Position numbers and translations under genes: made by a program. Below, piece after piece: positions 1 through 8,461 of a stretch of 64,000 bases of DNA (positions are counted from its first letter, which is position 1; each line of letters begins with the position of its first letter). The notes under the pieces are model-generated. The model had not been told where the DNA came from and did no database searches. It saw only the letters and a program-made list of their open reading frames with translations. This DNA is from Clostridiales bacterium. Lineage in GTDB: Bacteria > Bacillota > Clostridia > Christensenellales > Pumilibacteraceae. The stretch is taken from contig JAAVHP010000012.1 of the NCBI GenBank assembly GCA_014799665.1, forward strand, positions 513,497 through 577,496, written 5' to 3'.

Positions 1-135
1 GTTTCGCCCGTATGCTTTTTGGTGAGTGACGGCAAGTCCGTGCGTATGCTCAACGTGGGAAGCAAGAGTATGTTCGATAAGGTAGTGGAGACCGTTCCCG
101 ACGTCGTCGGCTCGTTGTTCGGTAAAAAGAAATGA
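1..135 (+). CDS. GerW/YtfJ-like spore protein, C-terminal end only
   Basis: Frame 1 is open from the window edge to the TGA at 133-135 and encodes 44 residues ending SLFGKKK. The pattern of a hydrophobic strand, a short 'LNVGSKS' segment and a final amphipathic helix with 'VPDVVGSLF' resembles the C-terminus of the GerW (YtfJ) family, which is linked to spore germination in Bacillus. The position supports this: in many Clostridia ytfJ lies just before a dacB/dacF-type gene and rluB, as here. The stop overlaps the next start by ATGA, so the genes are probably translationally coupled. The family call rests on a short tail and on synteny and is tentative. Confidence 0.5.
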   Translation, partial: VSPVCFLVSDGKSVRMLNVGSKSMFDKVVETVPDVVGSLFGKKK

Positions 136-977
136 AAAAGAATCTGATCGTTTGTTTATGTGCGGCGCTTGCCGTTGTTTTTGCGGCATGCGCTTGCGCC
201 GCACCTGTAAACGCCGAGAGCGAAGCTTCGGCTTCTTATGCCGCGGAAGTGTATAGCTCGGCGCGCAGTATGGCGCTTGTCGACGGCGATACGGGCGAGC
301 TTATTTATTCCAAGAACTGCGACGCCAAGCGTTATCCCGCGAGTACGACCAAAATTTGCACGGCGATAACCGTTCTTGAAAATCATACCATGCTCGATAT
401 TCCTATGCCCATACCCGACGAAGCGGTGGGCGTAGAGGGCTCGTCGCTCTATCTTCAAAAAGGCGAAATGCTCACGGTGCGCGATCTTTTATACGGGCTT
501 ATGCTTCAATCGGGCAACGACTGCGCCGTGGCGCTCGCTTTAATAGTCGGCGGTAGCGTAGACGGATTTGTGACCATGATGAACGAAACGGCGAAAAAGG
601 CGGGCGCGAACAATACGCATTTCGTAACGCCCAACGGCTTGCACGACGACGAGCATTATACCACGGCGCGCGACCTTTGCGCGATTTCGTACTACGCCAT
701 GCAGAACGAAACTTTCAGAGATATCGTTGCGACCAAGCATTACACTACGCCGTACCATAATCATGACTACGACAGACATTTCCCGAATAAGAACAAAATA
801 CTGTTCAATTACGAGGGCGGCAACGGCATAAAGACGGGCTTTACCAAAAAATCGGGCAGGTGCTTGGTTTCGTCGGCAACTCGTAACGGCAAGACGTATA
901 TTTGCACGGTGCTCGATTGCTACGATATGTTCGAGGAATGTATGCGTCTTATGGACTGCGCGTTTGCACGAAAGTAA
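132..977 (+). CDS. D-alanyl-D-alanine carboxypeptidase (peptidase S11, DacF/DacB type)
   Basis: Exported penicillin-binding-type serine hydrolase predicted to remove the terminal D-Ala from peptidoglycan stem peptides. A signal peptide covers about residues 1-28 (hydrophobic core, then Ala-rich). All three active-site motifs are present and in order: S71-T-T-K74 with the acylating serine, S127-G-N129, and K234-T-G236. At 281 residues it holds the catalytic domain but lacks the C-terminal beta domain and membrane helix of full-length DacA-type enzymes (about 380-440 residues), so it may act as a soluble extracytoplasmic enzyme. The ATG at 132 overlaps the upstream stop. With the GerW-like neighbour a role in spore cortex or envelope is plausible but inferred. 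The family call is firm; the subtype is not. Confidence 0.9.
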   Translation: MKKNLIVCLCAALAVVFAACACAAPVNAESEASASYAAEVYSSARSMALVDGDTGELIYSKNCDAKRYPASTTKICTAITVLENHTMLDIPMPIPDEAVGVEGSSLYLQKGEMLTVRDLLYGLMLQSGNDCAVALALIVGGSVDGFVTMMNETAKKAGANNTHFVTPNGLHDDEHYTTARDLCAISYYAMQNETFRDIVATKHYTTPYHNHDYDRHFPNKNKILFNYEGGNGIKTGFTKKSGRCLVSSATRNGKTYICTVLDCYDMFEECMRLMDCAFARK

Positions 978-1012
978 TACCGTACTTTTTGTTTAAAACA
1001 TCGCGTATAAAG

Positions 1013-1041
1013 TTGATTTTATTTGATAAATAAGTTATCAT
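1013..1041 (+). promoter_or_regulatory. Sigma-A-type promoter of rluB, probably leaderless
   Basis: TTGATT (1013-1018), a 17-base spacer and TATCAT (1036-1041). Transcription would start near 1048, which is the A of the rluB ATG. No Shine-Dalgarno-like purine run lies between. Confidence 0.65.
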
Positions 1042-1047
1042 ATTTAT

Positions 1048-1749
1048 ATGCGAATCAATAAATATTTAAGCGGCTGCGGAATAGACAGCCGTCGCAAATG
1101 CGAACAGATCGTAACGGACGGGCGAGTGCGCGTCAACGGCAAGACGGTAACAAATCTTGCCACCGATATAAAGGACGGCGATTACGTAGAGGTTGACGGC
1201 AGAGCCGTTCATATCACGACCCGTTCCGTTTACATAATGCTCAATAAGCCCAAGGGCTGCGTTTGTACGGTGAACGACGAAAAGGGGCGCAAAACTGTGC
1301 TCGATTTCGTCAAACTGAAGGAACGCGTTTATCCCGTCGGTAGACTCGATTACGATACCGAGGGGCTTTTGCTTTTGACAAACGACGGCGAGCTCGCCAA
1401 TAAGATAACGCACCCCAAAAACGGCGTTAAAAAGGTTTACGCAGTGCGCGTAGAGGGCGAACCTACCGACGCGGAGCTGAAAAGGCTGCGTAACGGTATA
1501 GAGTACGGCGGAGTGCAGTATGCGCCCGCAAAAGTCGTCGTGCTCGACTCTGACAAGAACGAAACTCGGCTCGAAATAACGATATCCGAGGGCAAGAACC
1601 ACGAGATCAGGAACATGATAGAGTCGCTGGGGCGGCGCGTTCTATTCCTTAAACGGATAGAGGTCGCGGGTATTCGCTTGGGCGGACTTTCGCGCGGCGA
1701 GTGGCGGTACCTTAACAGCCGCGAGCTTGAAATTCTTAAAAATATTTGA
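1048..1749 (+). CDS. rluB: Ribosomal large-subunit pseudouridine synthase, RluB/RsuA family
   Basis: Converts a specific uridine in rRNA to pseudouridine. The 233-residue protein has an N-terminal S4 RNA-binding domain (about residues 1-50, beginning MRINKYLSGCGI) and the RsuA-type catalytic domain with the signature GRLDYDTEG, in which D101 is the expected catalytic aspartate. Length and layout are normal for the family. The ATG at 1048 has no ribosome-binding site but lies 6 bases past a good -10 box, so the transcript may be leaderless. The neighbourhood (dacF-like gene upstream) matches the common Firmicute order. RluB (23S) rather than RsuA (16S) is chosen on synteny. Confidence 0.88.
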   Translation: MRINKYLSGCGIDSRRKCEQIVTDGRVRVNGKTVTNLATDIKDGDYVEVDGRAVHITTRSVYIMLNKPKGCVCTVNDEKGRKTVLDFVKLKERVYPVGRLDYDTEGLLLLTNDGELANKITHPKNGVKKVYAVRVEGEPTDAELKRLRNGIEYGGVQYAPAKVVVLDSDKNETRLEITISEGKNHEIRNMIESLGRRVLFLKRIEVAGIRLGGLSRGEWRYLNSRELEILKNI

Positions 1750-1775
1750 AATTTGATAAACTTGCGGAATATCAG

Positions 1776-1804
1776 TTGAAATTTTTATTTTTTAATGATA
1801 CAAT
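1776..1804 (+). promoter_or_regulatory. Sigma-A-type promoter of the carboxyltransferase/sodium-pump operon
   Basis: TTGAAA (1776-1781), a 17-base spacer and TACAAT (1799-1804), start expected near 1811. It is followed by a strong GGAGG at 1822-1826, five bases before the ATG at 1832. This is a normal leadered gene, in contrast to rluB. Confidence 0.7.
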
Positions 1805-1831
1805 ATATAGTGGAATAAGTTGGAGGCTTAA

Positions 1832-3193
1832 ATGGAAACTCTGAAAAATACAAAAAGCAAGCTTGCCGCTGTCAACAAAGATATACTGGGATTTATAAAC
1901 GCGTTCGTCGATGAGCAGTCGTTCGTCGAAACGGACGCGTTTATGTGTTCGCAAAACATTCTCGGCGTGGAAGCGGGCGACGGTGTGGTCAGCGGGTTTG
2001 CGTCGGTCGGCGATACGGGCGTTTGCTTGTTTGCGCTCAATTCCAAGGTTTTAAAAGGCTCGATCGGCGAGCAGAACGCCAAAAAGATCGTGCGTACTAT
2101 CAATAACGCCGTTCGTATGGATAAGCCGCTTATTGCTGTTTGGGATACGTCTGGTGCGCGCTTTACCGAGGGTATCGGCGCGTTAGAGGGTTACGGTGCG
2201 ATACTCAGAGCGTATACGGTAGCTTGCGGCGAAGTGCCGATTATTTCGGTCATAAAGGGGAATAACCTCGGGCTTTCGGCGTACATTACCGATTTGAGCG
2301 ACTTTGTTATCGCTTATCCCGACAGCGTTCTCGCTTCGTCGTCTCCGCTCGTTTTGGCTGGCGCAAGCGGCGCGGACGCTAAGAAAATCGGCTCGGTCAA
2401 GCAAATCGCCGAGAAGGGCTTGATCACCAACGTAGTTAAGAACGATAAAGAGCTTCGCGAAAATATAGTTAAGATTTTGTCCGTGTTTAACGATGGCGCT
2501 AAATCGGGCGACGATCCCAACCGCGTATGCAAGGGACTTAAAGCGGGGGTAACGCCCGCCGCGCTCATAAAAGAAGTTTTCGATAAAAACAGCTTTTACG
2601 AGCTAAGAAAGGACTTCGCGCCCGTTGCGATTACCGGGTTTGCAACGCTCGGCGACGTTAGGGTCGGCGTTGTTGCGACCGATATAACCAAAGCCGACGG
2701 ACGGCTTACCGCAGACGCGTGCGCAAAGATCGGCGCATTCCTCATGGTTTGCGAAAATGCGGAGTGCCCCGTGATATTCCTTACAGATTGCTTGGGTACC
2801 GATCGAAGCGGCGACGATTGCACGCTTATTCGCGAAATGTCTAATCTTATCTATCAGGTCAATTCGCTCGACGTGGATGCGTTCGCGCTCGTATATGGTA
2901 AGGCGATAGGTGGCGCGTATACTTCGCTCGTTGCGCCGTGCGATTATAAAATCGCTTGGGACTGCGCTGAGATCGGCGCGCTCGAAAGCGAAGCGGCGGC
3001 ACGGCTCATCTATGCCGACGACATCAAATCGTCCAAGAACAAGGAAAAGGCTGCTGAAAAGCTTGCCGCCTCGTACAGCGAGGAGAACAATTCGGCGCTC
3101 GTGCTCGCCAAGAACGGGTATTTCGATAACGTGATCGAGCCTAATCTCACTCGTCAGTATTTGTTGGCGGCGCTGCTTGCGCACGTGGAGTAA
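1832..3193 (+). CDS. Biotin-dependent carboxyltransferase subunit (MmdA/12S-like)
   Basis: Carboxyltransferase of the acyl-CoA carboxylase beta family, which moves CO2 between a CoA ester and carrier-bound biotin. The 453-residue protein has two crotonase-like halves. The first contains 'SGARFTEGIGAL', matching the acyl-CoA/biotin oxyanion region. The second contains 'CLGTDRSGDD' and the Ala/Gly-rich 'GKAIGGAYTSLVAPCD'. It is about 50 residues shorter than typical MmdA/PccB (about 510). It is the first gene of a five-gene set with an OadG-like anchor, a biotin carrier, OadB and OadA; the next ORF starts two bases after its stop. The most likely role is CoA-ester decarboxylation (methylmalonyl-CoA or a relative) coupled to Na+ export, or transcarboxylation with OadA. 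The exact substrate cannot be read from sequence. Confidence 0.82.
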   Translation: METLKNTKSKLAAVNKDILGFINAFVDEQSFVETDAFMCSQNILGVEAGDGVVSGFASVGDTGVCLFALNSKVLKGSIGEQNAKKIVRTINNAVRMDKPLIAVWDTSGARFTEGIGALEGYGAILRAYTVACGEVPIISVIKGNNLGLSAYITDLSDFVIAYPDSVLASSSPLVLAGASGADAKKIGSVKQIAEKGLITNVVKNDKELRENIVKILSVFNDGAKSGDDPNRVCKGLKAGVTPAALIKEVFDKNSFYELRKDFAPVAITGFATLGDVRVGVVATDITKADGRLTADACAKIGAFLMVCENAECPVIFLTDCLGTDRSGDDCTLIREMSNLIYQVNSLDVDAFALVYGKAIGGAYTSLVAPCDYKIAWDCAEIGALESEAAARLIYADDIKSSKNKEKAAEKLAASYSEENNSALVLAKNGYFDNVIEPNLTRQYLLAALLAHVE

Positions 3194-3195
3194 TC

Positions 3196-3528
3196 ATGAG
3201 TACACTGTTTTTATCTGCAAGCGACGTTAAGATAGGCGACGCGGCGCTTTACGCGCTAATCGGGTTCGTGATCGTATTGCTCGTGCTTGCGCTTCTCGTC
3301 GGGATATTTTATCTTACGGGCTTCCTGTTCCAAACCAAAGCGCTTAGCAGGGAAAAGCTGTTCGAGCGTAAAAAGAAACCTAAGGTCGAGAGCGAAGAAG
3401 CCGACGAGGACGATACCGAAATCGTAGCTGCGATCACCGCCGCAATCGCGGCAATATATTCGAGCGAAGGCGAGGGTGACGACGTAAAGCCAGAATTCGT
3501 TATTCGCAGAATAAAACGTAACAAATAA
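3196..3528 (+). CDS. OadG/MmdD-like small membrane subunit of a sodium-pumping decarboxylase
   Basis: A 110-residue protein with one transmembrane helix (about residues 19-45), a basic then acidic linker (KKKPKVESEEADEDD) and a C-terminal segment 'EIVAAITAAIAAIY ... FVIRRIKR' that is typical of OadG/MmdD anchors. These subunits hold the decarboxylase complex together and link the cytoplasmic carboxyltransferase to the OadB membrane pump. The position between the carboxyltransferase and the biotin carrier fits the methylmalonyl-CoA decarboxylase gene order. Small size and low sequence constraint make the family call reliant on this context. Confidence 0.75.
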   Translation: MSTLFLSASDVKIGDAALYALIGFVIVLLVLALLVGIFYLTGFLFQTKALSREKLFERKKKPKVESEEADEDDTEIVAAITAAIAAIYSSEGEGDDVKPEFVIRRIKRNK

Positions 3529-3556
3529 TAATAAAAATCATTTTTTGGAGGATATA

Positions 3557-3904
3557 ATGCGTAAATTCAATGTGACTGTAAACGGCAAATCTTACTCTGT
3601 TGACGTAGAAGAAGTATCTAACGACGGCGCAGCGCCCGTTGTTGCGTCGGCACCCGCTGCGGCGCCCGCCGCCCCTAAGGCGGTTTCGGGAGAGGGAACG
3701 CCCGTTAAGGCGCCCATGCCCGGACTTATTCTTTCGCTTGCCAAAGCCGACGGCTCGGCTGTTAAAAAGAACGAAAAGGTTATCGTTCTCGAAGCTATGA
3801 AGATGGAAAACGACATCAACGCTTCCGCCGACGGTACGATCACGTACGTCGTTAAGAAGGGCGATAACGTCGAGACCGGCGCAATTCTCGCGTATATAAA
3901 GTAA
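3557..3904 (+). CDS. Biotin carboxyl carrier protein (biotinyl domain)
   Basis: A 115-residue carrier. A short N-terminal beta region (MRKFNVTVNGKSYSVDVEEV) is followed by an Ala/Pro-rich swinging linker (about residues 25-50) and a biotinyl domain with the signature EAMKMEN, whose central lysine is biotinylated. It carries CO2 between the carboxyltransferases and the OadB pump. The ATG at 3557 is chosen because GGAGG at 3547-3551 sits six bases upstream; an in-frame TTG at 3545 falls inside the leader and is unlikely. As a separate gene it supplies the domain that OadA downstream lacks. Confidence 0.92.
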   Translation: MRKFNVTVNGKSYSVDVEEVSNDGAAPVVASAPAAAPAAPKAVSGEGTPVKAPMPGLILSLAKADGSAVKKNEKVIVLEAMKMENDINASADGTITYVVKKGDNVETGAILAYIK

Positions 3905-3914
3905 GGTGCTCTAA

Positions 3915-5075
3915 ATGAACTTTGTCGAAATGCTCAAAAACCTATGGGAGAGCACGGGGCTTTATCAGTCCGAGTGGCAAAACTACGTAATGCTCGCTGT
4001 TGCGTGCGTGCTGTTGTTTGTCGGCATCGGACTTAAAAAAGAGCCGCTTTTGCTCGTTCCGATAGGGTTCGGTATGTTGTTTGTAAACATTCCGGGCGCG
4101 TATGCGATACTTATGAAAGAGCCCGTTACGGCAAACGGCGTGACGAGCCCCGGCGGTCTTTTGTACTATATGGAAAAGGGCGTTGAGTGGGTCATATTCC
4201 CGCCGTTGATTTTCCTCGGTATCGGCGCAATGACAGACTTCGGGCCGCTTATCGCAAGCCCCAAGAGCTTTATACTCGGCGCGGCGGCACAGCTCGGTAT
4301 ATTCATAACGCTGTTTGGCGCGGTTTGTTTGGGCTTTGACGGCGCGGCGGCGGCGGCGATAGCCATTATCGGCGGTGCGGACGGCCCCACGTCGATATAC
4401 GTTACCACAATGTTAAAGCAGTTTGATTTATTACCTGCGATAACGGTTGCGGCGTACTCGTATATGGCGCTCATTCCCATTATTCAGCCGCCGATCATGA
4501 AGGCTCTTACGACAAAGAAGGAGCGCGCTATCAAAATGGAACAGCTTCGTCCCGTATCCAAACGCGAGAAGATAGTGTTCCCCATAGTCGTAACTCTCGT
4601 TTGCGGTCTTATTTTGCCCGATTCGTTGCCGCTACTCGGTATGCTTATGTTCGGCAATCTACTTAAAGAGTGTTTGGTGGCAGACCGCTTGGCGCAGACC
4701 GCAAGCAACGGTCTAATGAACGTTATTACCATATTCCTTGGGATGTGCGTAGGCGCAAAAGCGCTCGGCACGACGTTCCTTACGCTCGATACGCTGAAAA
4801 TTGTTGCTCTCGGTTTAATTGCGTTCTTAGTGGGTACGATAGGCGGAATACTCATGGCGAAGCTCTTGAATGTTCTTTCGCACGGCAAGGTCAATCCGCT
4901 TATAGGAAGTGCGGGCGTTTCGGCTGTTCCTATGGCGGCGCGAGTGTCGCAGACCGTAGCGCAAAAGGAAGACCCGAACAACTATTTGCTGATGCACGCA
5001 ATGGGGCCCAACGTGGCGGGAGTTATCGGCTCTGCCGTTGCGGCGGGCGTGTTGCTGTCCATATTCGGTGTTTAA
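3915..5075 (+). CDS. oadB: Sodium-translocating decarboxylase beta subunit
   Basis: An integral membrane protein of 386 residues that decarboxylates carboxybiotin and uses the energy to export Na+. Many hydrophobic segments span its length. The diagnostic loop GGADGPTS is present with the key aspartate at D156, equivalent to the Na+-site Asp of OadB/MmdB/GcdB. A second conserved stretch near the C-terminus (NPLIGSAGVSAVPMAARV) is also seen. Length is a little below the usual 375-430 range midpoint but normal. It lies ten bases after the biotin carrier gene and 22 before oadA. The family is certain; which decarboxylase it serves is not. Confidence 0.92.
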   Translation: MNFVEMLKNLWESTGLYQSEWQNYVMLAVACVLLFVGIGLKKEPLLLVPIGFGMLFVNIPGAYAILMKEPVTANGVTSPGGLLYYMEKGVEWVIFPPLIFLGIGAMTDFGPLIASPKSFILGAAAQLGIFITLFGAVCLGFDGAAAAAIAIIGGADGPTSIYVTTMLKQFDLLPAITVAAYSYMALIPIIQPPIMKALTTKKERAIKMEQLRPVSKREKIVFPIVVTLVCGLILPDSLPLLGMLMFGNLLKECLVADRLAQTASNGLMNVITIFLGMCVGAKALGTTFLTLDTLKIVALGLIAFLVGTIGGILMAKLLNVLSHGKVNPLIGSAGVSAVPMAARVSQTVAQKEDPNNYLLMHAMGPNVAGVIGSAVAAGVLLSIFGV

Positions 5076-5097
5076 TTTTAGGTAACGGAGAATTATT

Positions 5098-6495
5098 ATG
5101 GCAAAAGTCAAAATAATGGAAACTATATTGCGTGACGCGCACCAGTCGCAAGCGGCTACGCGTATGCGCACCGACGAAATGCTCCCCGCGGCAAAACTGC
5201 TCGACGACGTAGGTTTCTACGCGCTCGAAGCGTGGGGCGGTGCGACGTTCGATTCGTGTTTGAGATATCTCGACGAAGACCCGTGGGATAGACTTCGCGC
5301 GCTCAGAAAGGCGATACCCAATACCAAGCTTCAAATGCTTTTCCGCGGACAAAACATTTTGGGCTACAAGCATTACGCCGATGACGTCGTGGATGAGTTT
5401 TGCCGTTTGTCGATCAAGAACGGTATCGACGTTATTCGTATTTTCGACGCGCTTAACGATATCCGTAATATGAAACAGGCGATAGACAGCACCAAAAAGT
5501 ACGGCGGGACTGTCGAGGCGGCGCTGTGCTACACCACGAGCAAAGTGCATACGATCGATTATTTCGTCGATCTTGCAGTTAAGCTCGAAAGCATGGGCGC
5601 GGATATAATTTGCATTAAGGATATGGCAAACCTGCTTTTGCCGTATACCGTTTATGAGCTCGTTTCGCGTATTAAAGATAAGGTCAAGATCCCCGTACAC
5701 CTGCATACGCATAACACTGCGGGCACGGGCGATATGGTAAATCTTAAAGCGATAGAAGCGGGCTGTGATATCGTGGACACCGCATTGTCGCCGCTCGGTA
5801 ACGGCACGAGTCAGCCCGCTACCGAAGCGCTCGTCGCTTCGCTCCAAGGCACTGAGTACGATACGGGGCTCGATCTCGATAAACTCAATAAGTGCACCGT
5901 TTACTTCCGCAAGGTTGCCGACCGCTTGGTCGCCGACGGGATACTCAATCCCAAAGTTCTCAAAGTCGACGTTAATGCGCTTATTTATCAGGTGCCGGGC
6001 GGCATGCTCAGTAACCTCATAAACCAGCTTAAACAGCAAAACGCGTCGGATAGGCTCACCGAAGTGCTCGAAGAAGTGCCGAGAGTGCGCGCCGATCTCG
6101 GTTATCCGCCGCTCGTTACGCCCAGCTCTCAAATCGTCGGTACGCAAGCCGTTCTCAACGTGCTTTCGGGCGAGCGTTATAAATCGGTCACTAAGGAGAC
6201 GAAGGGCGTAGTTGCGGGCGAGTACGGTAAGCTTCCCGTAGAACCCGACGCGAAAATCATCAAAAAGATAATAGGCGATCAGCCGCGCATTACTTGCCGC
6301 CCTGCCGATAATATTGCGCCTGAACTTGACGTTTATAAGAAGGAAATCGAAGAATACGCTATCCAAGAGGAGGACGTGCTCACTTACGCGCTGTTCCCGC
6401 AGCTTGCTATTCCGTTCTTCAAAAAGCGCGAAGCTAAGCTTCACGGCGTAGACAAGGCGATTTACGACAAAAATAATCCCGTACAACCGATATGA
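5098..6495 (+). CDS. oadA: Oxaloacetate decarboxylase alpha / pyruvate carboxylase subunit B-type carboxyltransferase (5S-like)
   Basis: A TIM-barrel carboxyltransferase acting between oxaloacetate/pyruvate and carboxybiotin. Visible features are the N-terminal 'ILRDAHQS' with D13-A-H-Q, the lysine of 'CIKDMAN' (K174, expected carbamylated) and the metal ligands H203 and H205 in HLHTHN. The barrel is followed by the PYC_OADA helical domain. The protein stops at 465 residues without a biotinyl domain, as in the 5S subunit of transcarboxylase, so it depends on the separate biotin carrier at 3557. The stop overlaps the start of surE by ATGA. Having 12S-, 1.3S- and 5S-like subunits together with a Na+ pump allows either decarboxylation or transcarboxylation. 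Confidence 0.9.
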   Translation: MAKVKIMETILRDAHQSQAATRMRTDEMLPAAKLLDDVGFYALEAWGGATFDSCLRYLDEDPWDRLRALRKAIPNTKLQMLFRGQNILGYKHYADDVVDEFCRLSIKNGIDVIRIFDALNDIRNMKQAIDSTKKYGGTVEAALCYTTSKVHTIDYFVDLAVKLESMGADIICIKDMANLLLPYTVYELVSRIKDKVKIPVHLHTHNTAGTGDMVNLKAIEAGCDIVDTALSPLGNGTSQPATEALVASLQGTEYDTGLDLDKLNKCTVYFRKVADRLVADGILNPKVLKVDVNALIYQVPGGMLSNLINQLKQQNASDRLTEVLEEVPRVRADLGYPPLVTPSSQIVGTQAVLNVLSGERYKSVTKETKGVVAGEYGKLPVEPDAKIIKKIIGDQPRITCRPADNIAPELDVYKKEIEEYAIQEEDVLTYALFPQLAIPFFKKREAKLHGVDKAIYDKNNPVQPI

Positions 6496-7238
6496 GAATA
6501 CTGTTTACTAACGACGACGGCTACAATTCGCACGGATTGCACGCCGTCGCCGATTTGTTTAAGGACGAACACGAAATAGCCGTTGTTGCGCCCGATACGC
6601 AAAAGTCGGGCTTTTCGCATTCGTTTACCATGAAGCCGCATACCCTTACTTGCAGGGAAATAAAAGGCTACGGGTATAAGGTTTACGCTGTCGGCGGGAC
6701 TCCCGTCGATTGCGTTAAGCTTGCGTGTACTACTATTTTCAAAGCGCCCGATCTTGTTATATCCGGCATAAACAACGGAGAAAATCTGGGAAGCGACGTT
6801 ATGTATTCGGGTACGGTGTCGGCTGCGAGCGAAGGCGTGTTTTTGGGCAGTCGCGCGATCGCGTTGTCGCTTGATAACAATAAAGCCGCCGTCGACAGTG
6901 AATTCGACGCCTGCGCCGCTATATTCAAGGCTAATTTCGAAAAGATCATTTCGCTCGACATCCCCAAGAAAACGGTACTTAATATTAACTTCCCGAAAAG
7001 TTCGCCTAAGGGCGTGCGCGTAGAGAAGATGAATACGCAAGTTACCTTTATGGACTTGTACGATTTATCGCCCGACGAGATATATCGGCTCGGCGGATAC
7101 CGCTGTCTTGACAATCTCGATAAAGCAAGCGACGAATGGCTGTGTCATAACGGGTATATAACTATAACTCCGCTGGTGATCGATCGCACCGATTACGGTA
7201 CGCTGAATAAAATAAAAGATATCAAATTCAAATTATGA
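6492..7238 (+). CDS. surE: 5'/3'-nucleotidase SurE
   Basis: A metal-dependent phosphatase that removes phosphate from nucleoside monophosphates. The N-terminus MRILFTNDDGYNSHGL carries the metal-binding pair D8-D9. 'GTPVDCVKLA' and 'SGINNGENLGSDVMYSGTV' are the other SurE signatures, with the active-site Asn in the latter. Length (248) is normal. It overlaps oadA by four bases and the next flavoprotein by four bases, so it is co-translated with unrelated metabolic genes. Confidence 0.95.
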   Translation: MRILFTNDDGYNSHGLHAVADLFKDEHEIAVVAPDTQKSGFSHSFTMKPHTLTCREIKGYGYKVYAVGGTPVDCVKLACTTIFKAPDLVISGINNGENLGSDVMYSGTVSAASEGVFLGSRAIALSLDNNKAAVDSEFDACAAIFKANFEKIISLDIPKKTVLNINFPKSSPKGVRVEKMNTQVTFMDLYDLSPDEIYRLGGYRCLDNLDKASDEWLCHNGYITITPLVIDRTDYGTLNKIKDIKFKL

Positions 7239-8443
7239 GAATAGCTGTTATAGGCGGTGGTGCGGCCGGACTTGTCGCGGCGGGAAGCGCAAAAGGCGCG
7301 GAAGTCGTTCTGTTCGAGCACACCGACAAAATTGGTAAAAAAATATATATAACGGGCAAGGGTAGGTGCAATTTTACCAACGTTTGCGACGAGAACGAGT
7401 TTTTGCAAAACGTAGTTACGAACCCGCAGTTCTTGCGGTCTGCGCTCGCTCGGTTTTCGCCTGAGGACGCTATTCGGCTTTTGAACGAAAACGGATGTAA
7501 AACCAAAATCGAGCGCGGCAGGCGCGCGTTCCCGCAATCGGACAAGGCAAGCGACGTTACAAAAGCTCTTACCAAGTACGCGCAAAAGAATAACGTAGAT
7601 ATTCGGCTGTATCACGAAATAAAAGAGATAAAACCCGATAACAACGGTTTTACGGTCAAGTATATCGGCGGCGCGGAAGCTTTCGACAAGGTCATAATGT
7701 GTACGGGCGGTATGAGCTACTCGGCGACGGGGTCTGACGGAAGCGCGTACGATTTTATAAAAAGCATGGGGCATAATATAACGCCACTTTATCCGTCGCT
7801 TGTTGCGCTGAATACCAAAGAGGACTTATCCGCCGCGGAAGGGCTTACGCTCAAAAACGTTACGGTGAGCGCCGACGGTGTTAAACCGATATTCGGCGAT
7901 ATGATGATAACAGATCGCGGCGTGTCCGGGCCGATCATTTTAACTTTATCTGCGTACTTGTCGCATCGTGCACATCCGTTCGATATAAAAATAGATTTTA
8001 AGCCCGCTATGACAGCGGACGAGCTTGATTCTCGGCTTGTTCGAGAATGGGGACTGATACAGAATAAACAGTTCAAGAATGCGCTGGACGAGCTGTTTCC
8101 GAAATCGATAATTCCGTTTATTATCAAAAAATCGAACATCAATCCTACGCGCGCGGTCAATTCGATCACCAAAGAGGAGCGTCGGTCGCTTGTTACGCTT
8201 ATCAAGGGCTTCGGCTTGACTGTAATAAGCGACGTGGGCTTCGATCATGCGGTGGTTACGAGCGGCGGCGTTGACGTAAAACAGGTCAATCCCAAAACTA
8301 TGGAGTCGCGCATTGTCAAAGGCTTATATTTCGGCGGCGAGGTGTTGGACGTTGACGCGCTTACCGGCGGATATAATTTCCATATAGCTATGGCGACGGG
8401 ATATGCTGCGGGCACGAGTGCAGCCAAAAGCGTAGCGGAATAA
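7235..8443 (+). CDS. NAD(P)/FAD-dependent oxidoreductase, HI0933/BaiN-like
   Basis: A flavoprotein of 402 residues with an N-terminal FAD Rossmann motif (GGGAAGLVAAG, about residues 7-17) and the family signature 'KIGKKIYITGKGRCNFTN'. The C-terminus has the second FAD contact ('GLYFGGEVLDVDALTGGYN'), typical of the HI0933 group often named aminoacetone oxidase or BaiN. The physiological reaction is unknown for most members. In Clostridia this gene is commonly found just before cmk, as here, which suggests a conserved housekeeping role. It starts by a 4-base overlap with surE. Confidence 0.88.
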   Translation: MRIAVIGGGAAGLVAAGSAKGAEVVLFEHTDKIGKKIYITGKGRCNFTNVCDENEFLQNVVTNPQFLRSALARFSPEDAIRLLNENGCKTKIERGRRAFPQSDKASDVTKALTKYAQKNNVDIRLYHEIKEIKPDNNGFTVKYIGGAEAFDKVIMCTGGMSYSATGSDGSAYDFIKSMGHNITPLYPSLVALNTKEDLSAAEGLTLKNVTVSADGVKPIFGDMMITDRGVSGPIILTLSAYLSHRAHPFDIKIDFKPAMTADELDSRLVREWGLIQNKQFKNALDELFPKSIIPFIIKKSNINPTRAVNSITKEERRSLVTLIKGFGLTVISDVGFDHAVVTSGGVDVKQVNPKTMESRIVKGLYFGGEVLDVDALTGGYNFHIAMATGYAAGTSAAKSVAE

Positions 8444-8461
8444 TTGCGAGGAGAATTTACA

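Noticed and set aside
5023..6486. Long open frame on the minus strand (487 codons) opposite oadA
   Set aside because: It is antisense to a gene with clear catalytic motifs, its translation is Arg/His/Val-rich without any domain, and similar antisense frames occur opposite most GC-rich genes here.
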